Shown here piece after piece: positions 63,107 to 64,000 of a stretch of 64,000 nucleotides of DNA (its first letter is position 1; the number at the start of each line of letters is the position of its first letter). The DNA lies in NCBI GenBank assembly GCA_002381645.1, contig DFXE01000020.1:383490-447489 (forward strand), in the 5' to 3' direction. The stretch is from Bacteroidales bacterium UBA4116. Lineage in GTDB: Bacteria; Bacteroidota; Bacteroidia; Bacteroidales; Tannerellaceae. Under the pieces are notes generated by a model, which was not told where the DNA came from, did not search any database, and saw only the letters and a program-made list of their open reading frames with translations. The position numbers and the translations under genes are program-made.

Positions 63107-63883
63107 TTAAAAGATTGGTATGCCATTTTTTAGCGCATCCTGGTACTTCACTTTGTCAAATGAATATAAAGCTGATGACTTCTGCCCCCACTTTTTATAT
63201 ACCTCGTCTAATTTAACCACCATGCCGGTAGACAGGATTTTGCGTTGAAAGTTTCTCCGGTCTAATTTAGACCCCATTATCGTTTCGTAAATGATACGTA
63301 ACTCAGTAAGTGTAAATTTTTCGGGTAATAATTCATAACCGATAGGTAAACTACTAAGCCGGCTGCGGATGGTAGAAAGCGCTTTGGATATAATATGGTT
63401 ATGATCGGCATACAGTTGGGGCAGGTTGTCCAGGTCGAACCAGGCGATATCCTCCTCAATACTGGATTGAACCTTTACTTTGGCATATTCTACAAATGCG
63501 TAATAACCAACACTCAGGAAACGTTGCAGAAACCAGTTGCTAACGGTTAAATCTTCTTTACCGAATCCCTGCCGGATAAGCATATCCTCATTCTCTTCGA
63601 TACTGGTGCGGGATACATCACCGAACAGGTAAAACTGGCGTAAATAAACATCTGATAATCCGGTGCGGCTTACTAATGTACGCACGGCAGCGTCATCTAC
63701 ATGCTCATCCTTATATATAAATCCGCCGGGTAGCATCCATTTGGTATAACAGGCATATTTATTGAGTAATACTTTGAGGTTTCCGTCATGAAAACCAAGT
63801 ATTACACAATCCAGCGATATCCCCGGGCAAAATGACTCCGCGCTTGATAAAAGGTTATTTGCATTCGAATTATATACAGCCAT
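63107..63883 (-). CDS. Nudix-related transcriptional regulator with a degenerate Nudix box
   Basis: This 258-residue protein has an N-terminal Nudix domain (SLDCVILGFHDGNLKVLLNK, MLPGGFIYKDEHVDD) fused to a C-terminal winged-helix (TLTELRIIYETIMGSKLDRR, then RRNFQRKILSTGM). The Nudix box keeps GG and the first E, but its RExxEE core reads RTLVSR, so metal-dependent hydrolysis is likely lost. This is the layout of NrtR/AraR-type repressors that bind a nucleotide or sugar. It is followed by the Yip1-smpB-metH operon on the same strand. The regulated genes are unknown. Confidence 0.85.
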   Translation of the reverse strand: MAVYNSNANNLLSSAESFCPGISLDCVILGFHDGNLKVLLNKYACYTKWMLPGGFIYKDEHVDDAAVRTLVSRTGLSDVYLRQFYLFGDVSRTSIEENEDMLIRQGFGKEDLTVSNWFLQRFLSVGYYAFVEYAKVKVQSSIEEDIAWFDLDNLPQLYADHNHIISKALSTIRSRLSSLPIGYELLPEKFTLTELRIIYETIMGSKLDRRNFQRKILSTGMVVKLDEVYKKWGQKSSALYSFDKVKYQDALKNGIPIF

Positions 63884-63902
63884 CCTGATTAGGTTTATTA
63901 CT

Positions 63903-63910
63903 CAAAATTA
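63903..63910 (-). promoter_or_regulatory. -7 box of the Nudix regulator gene
   Basis: TAATTTTG on the minus strand, 20 bases before the ATG. The 63911-64000 end holds no other feature. Confidence 0.4.
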
Positions 63911-64000
63911 GGGAAGAAGCAGGTAATATTTCTGTTTTTTTTGAATTTTAACATATCAAAGCACACATATGTAAAGCCATTTCATGATCCGATATTTGTC

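Noticed and set aside
1..64000. CRISPR array or mobile element
   Set aside because: No regularly spaced repeats, transposase, integrase or terminal inverted repeats with target duplications were seen.

Overview
The window comes from a member of the Bacteroidales (phylum Bacteroidota). The support is the Bacteroidota promoter grammar (TAnnTTTG around -7, in one case with TTTG 19 bases upstream), a SusC-like TonB receptor with DUF4249 and MG2-like partners, the type IX secretion protein PorT, an HU-related DNA-binding protein, a PUR/DUF3276 protein, cobalamin-dependent MetH and a glutaminyl-tRNA synthetase. The genus cannot be settled from this sequence. No insertion sequence, phage, CRISPR array or rRNA gene was seen.

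Layout. Bases 1-6001 hold housekeeping genes: the 3' part of a MATE exporter, a DUF3276 protein, a ferredoxin, porT, an rsfS-ftsH-cdsA operon read leftward, and a tRNA-Gln(CUG). Bases 6002-6305 are a terminator-rich spacer. Bases 6306-27336 are one leftward surface polysaccharide locus of about 19 genes. It begins with a WecA-type initiating transferase, a flippase, an F420 dehydrogenase-beta-like protein and a pyruvyl transferase. A very AT-rich serotype-type block follows: two FdtA-like ketoisomerases, a frameshifted O-acyltransferase, a beta-helix acyltransferase, a DegT aminotransferase, a second flippase, glycosyltransferases and a Wzy-like polymerase. The locus ends with Wza and Wzz export proteins and a STELLO/DUF288-like pair. 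A promoter and a terminator-like leader hairpin precede the first gene. An HU-related gene with a 10-bp phased repeat upstream flanks the locus.

Bases 28507-38071 read rightward: glnS-TPR-popT, an OPT transporter, a SpoIID-like protein, a sodium/solute symporter and engB. Bases 38137-45163 read leftward as two operons: dnaG with an ABC exporter pair, and a DUF151 nuclease with a nucleoside transporter and rsmE. Next come a small secreted coiled-coil protein, an AGCS symporter with a large soluble insertion, and a hybrid histidine kinase with receiver and Hpt domains.

Bases 50480-57248 are a five-gene leftward operon: an unknown secreted protein, a TonB-dependent receptor, a DUF4249 lipoprotein, an MG2/plug-like protein and, last, a NikR-like repressor lacking two of four expected nickel ligands. 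The window closes with a Yip1-smpB-Gate-metH operon and a Nudix-related regulator.

How the genes fit together. The polysaccharide locus carries a 6-deoxy-3-(acylamino)hexose pathway (ketoisomerase, aminotransferase, acyltransferase), assembly by flippase/polymerase and export by Wza/Wzz. PopT nearby would recycle the undecaprenyl phosphate carrier that the locus consumes. The points most worth follow-up are the T8-tract frameshift in the O-acyltransferase, the attenuator-like leader, the STELLO-like pair, the ligand-depleted NikR at the end of the TonB operon, and the phased repeat upstream of the HU-related gene.
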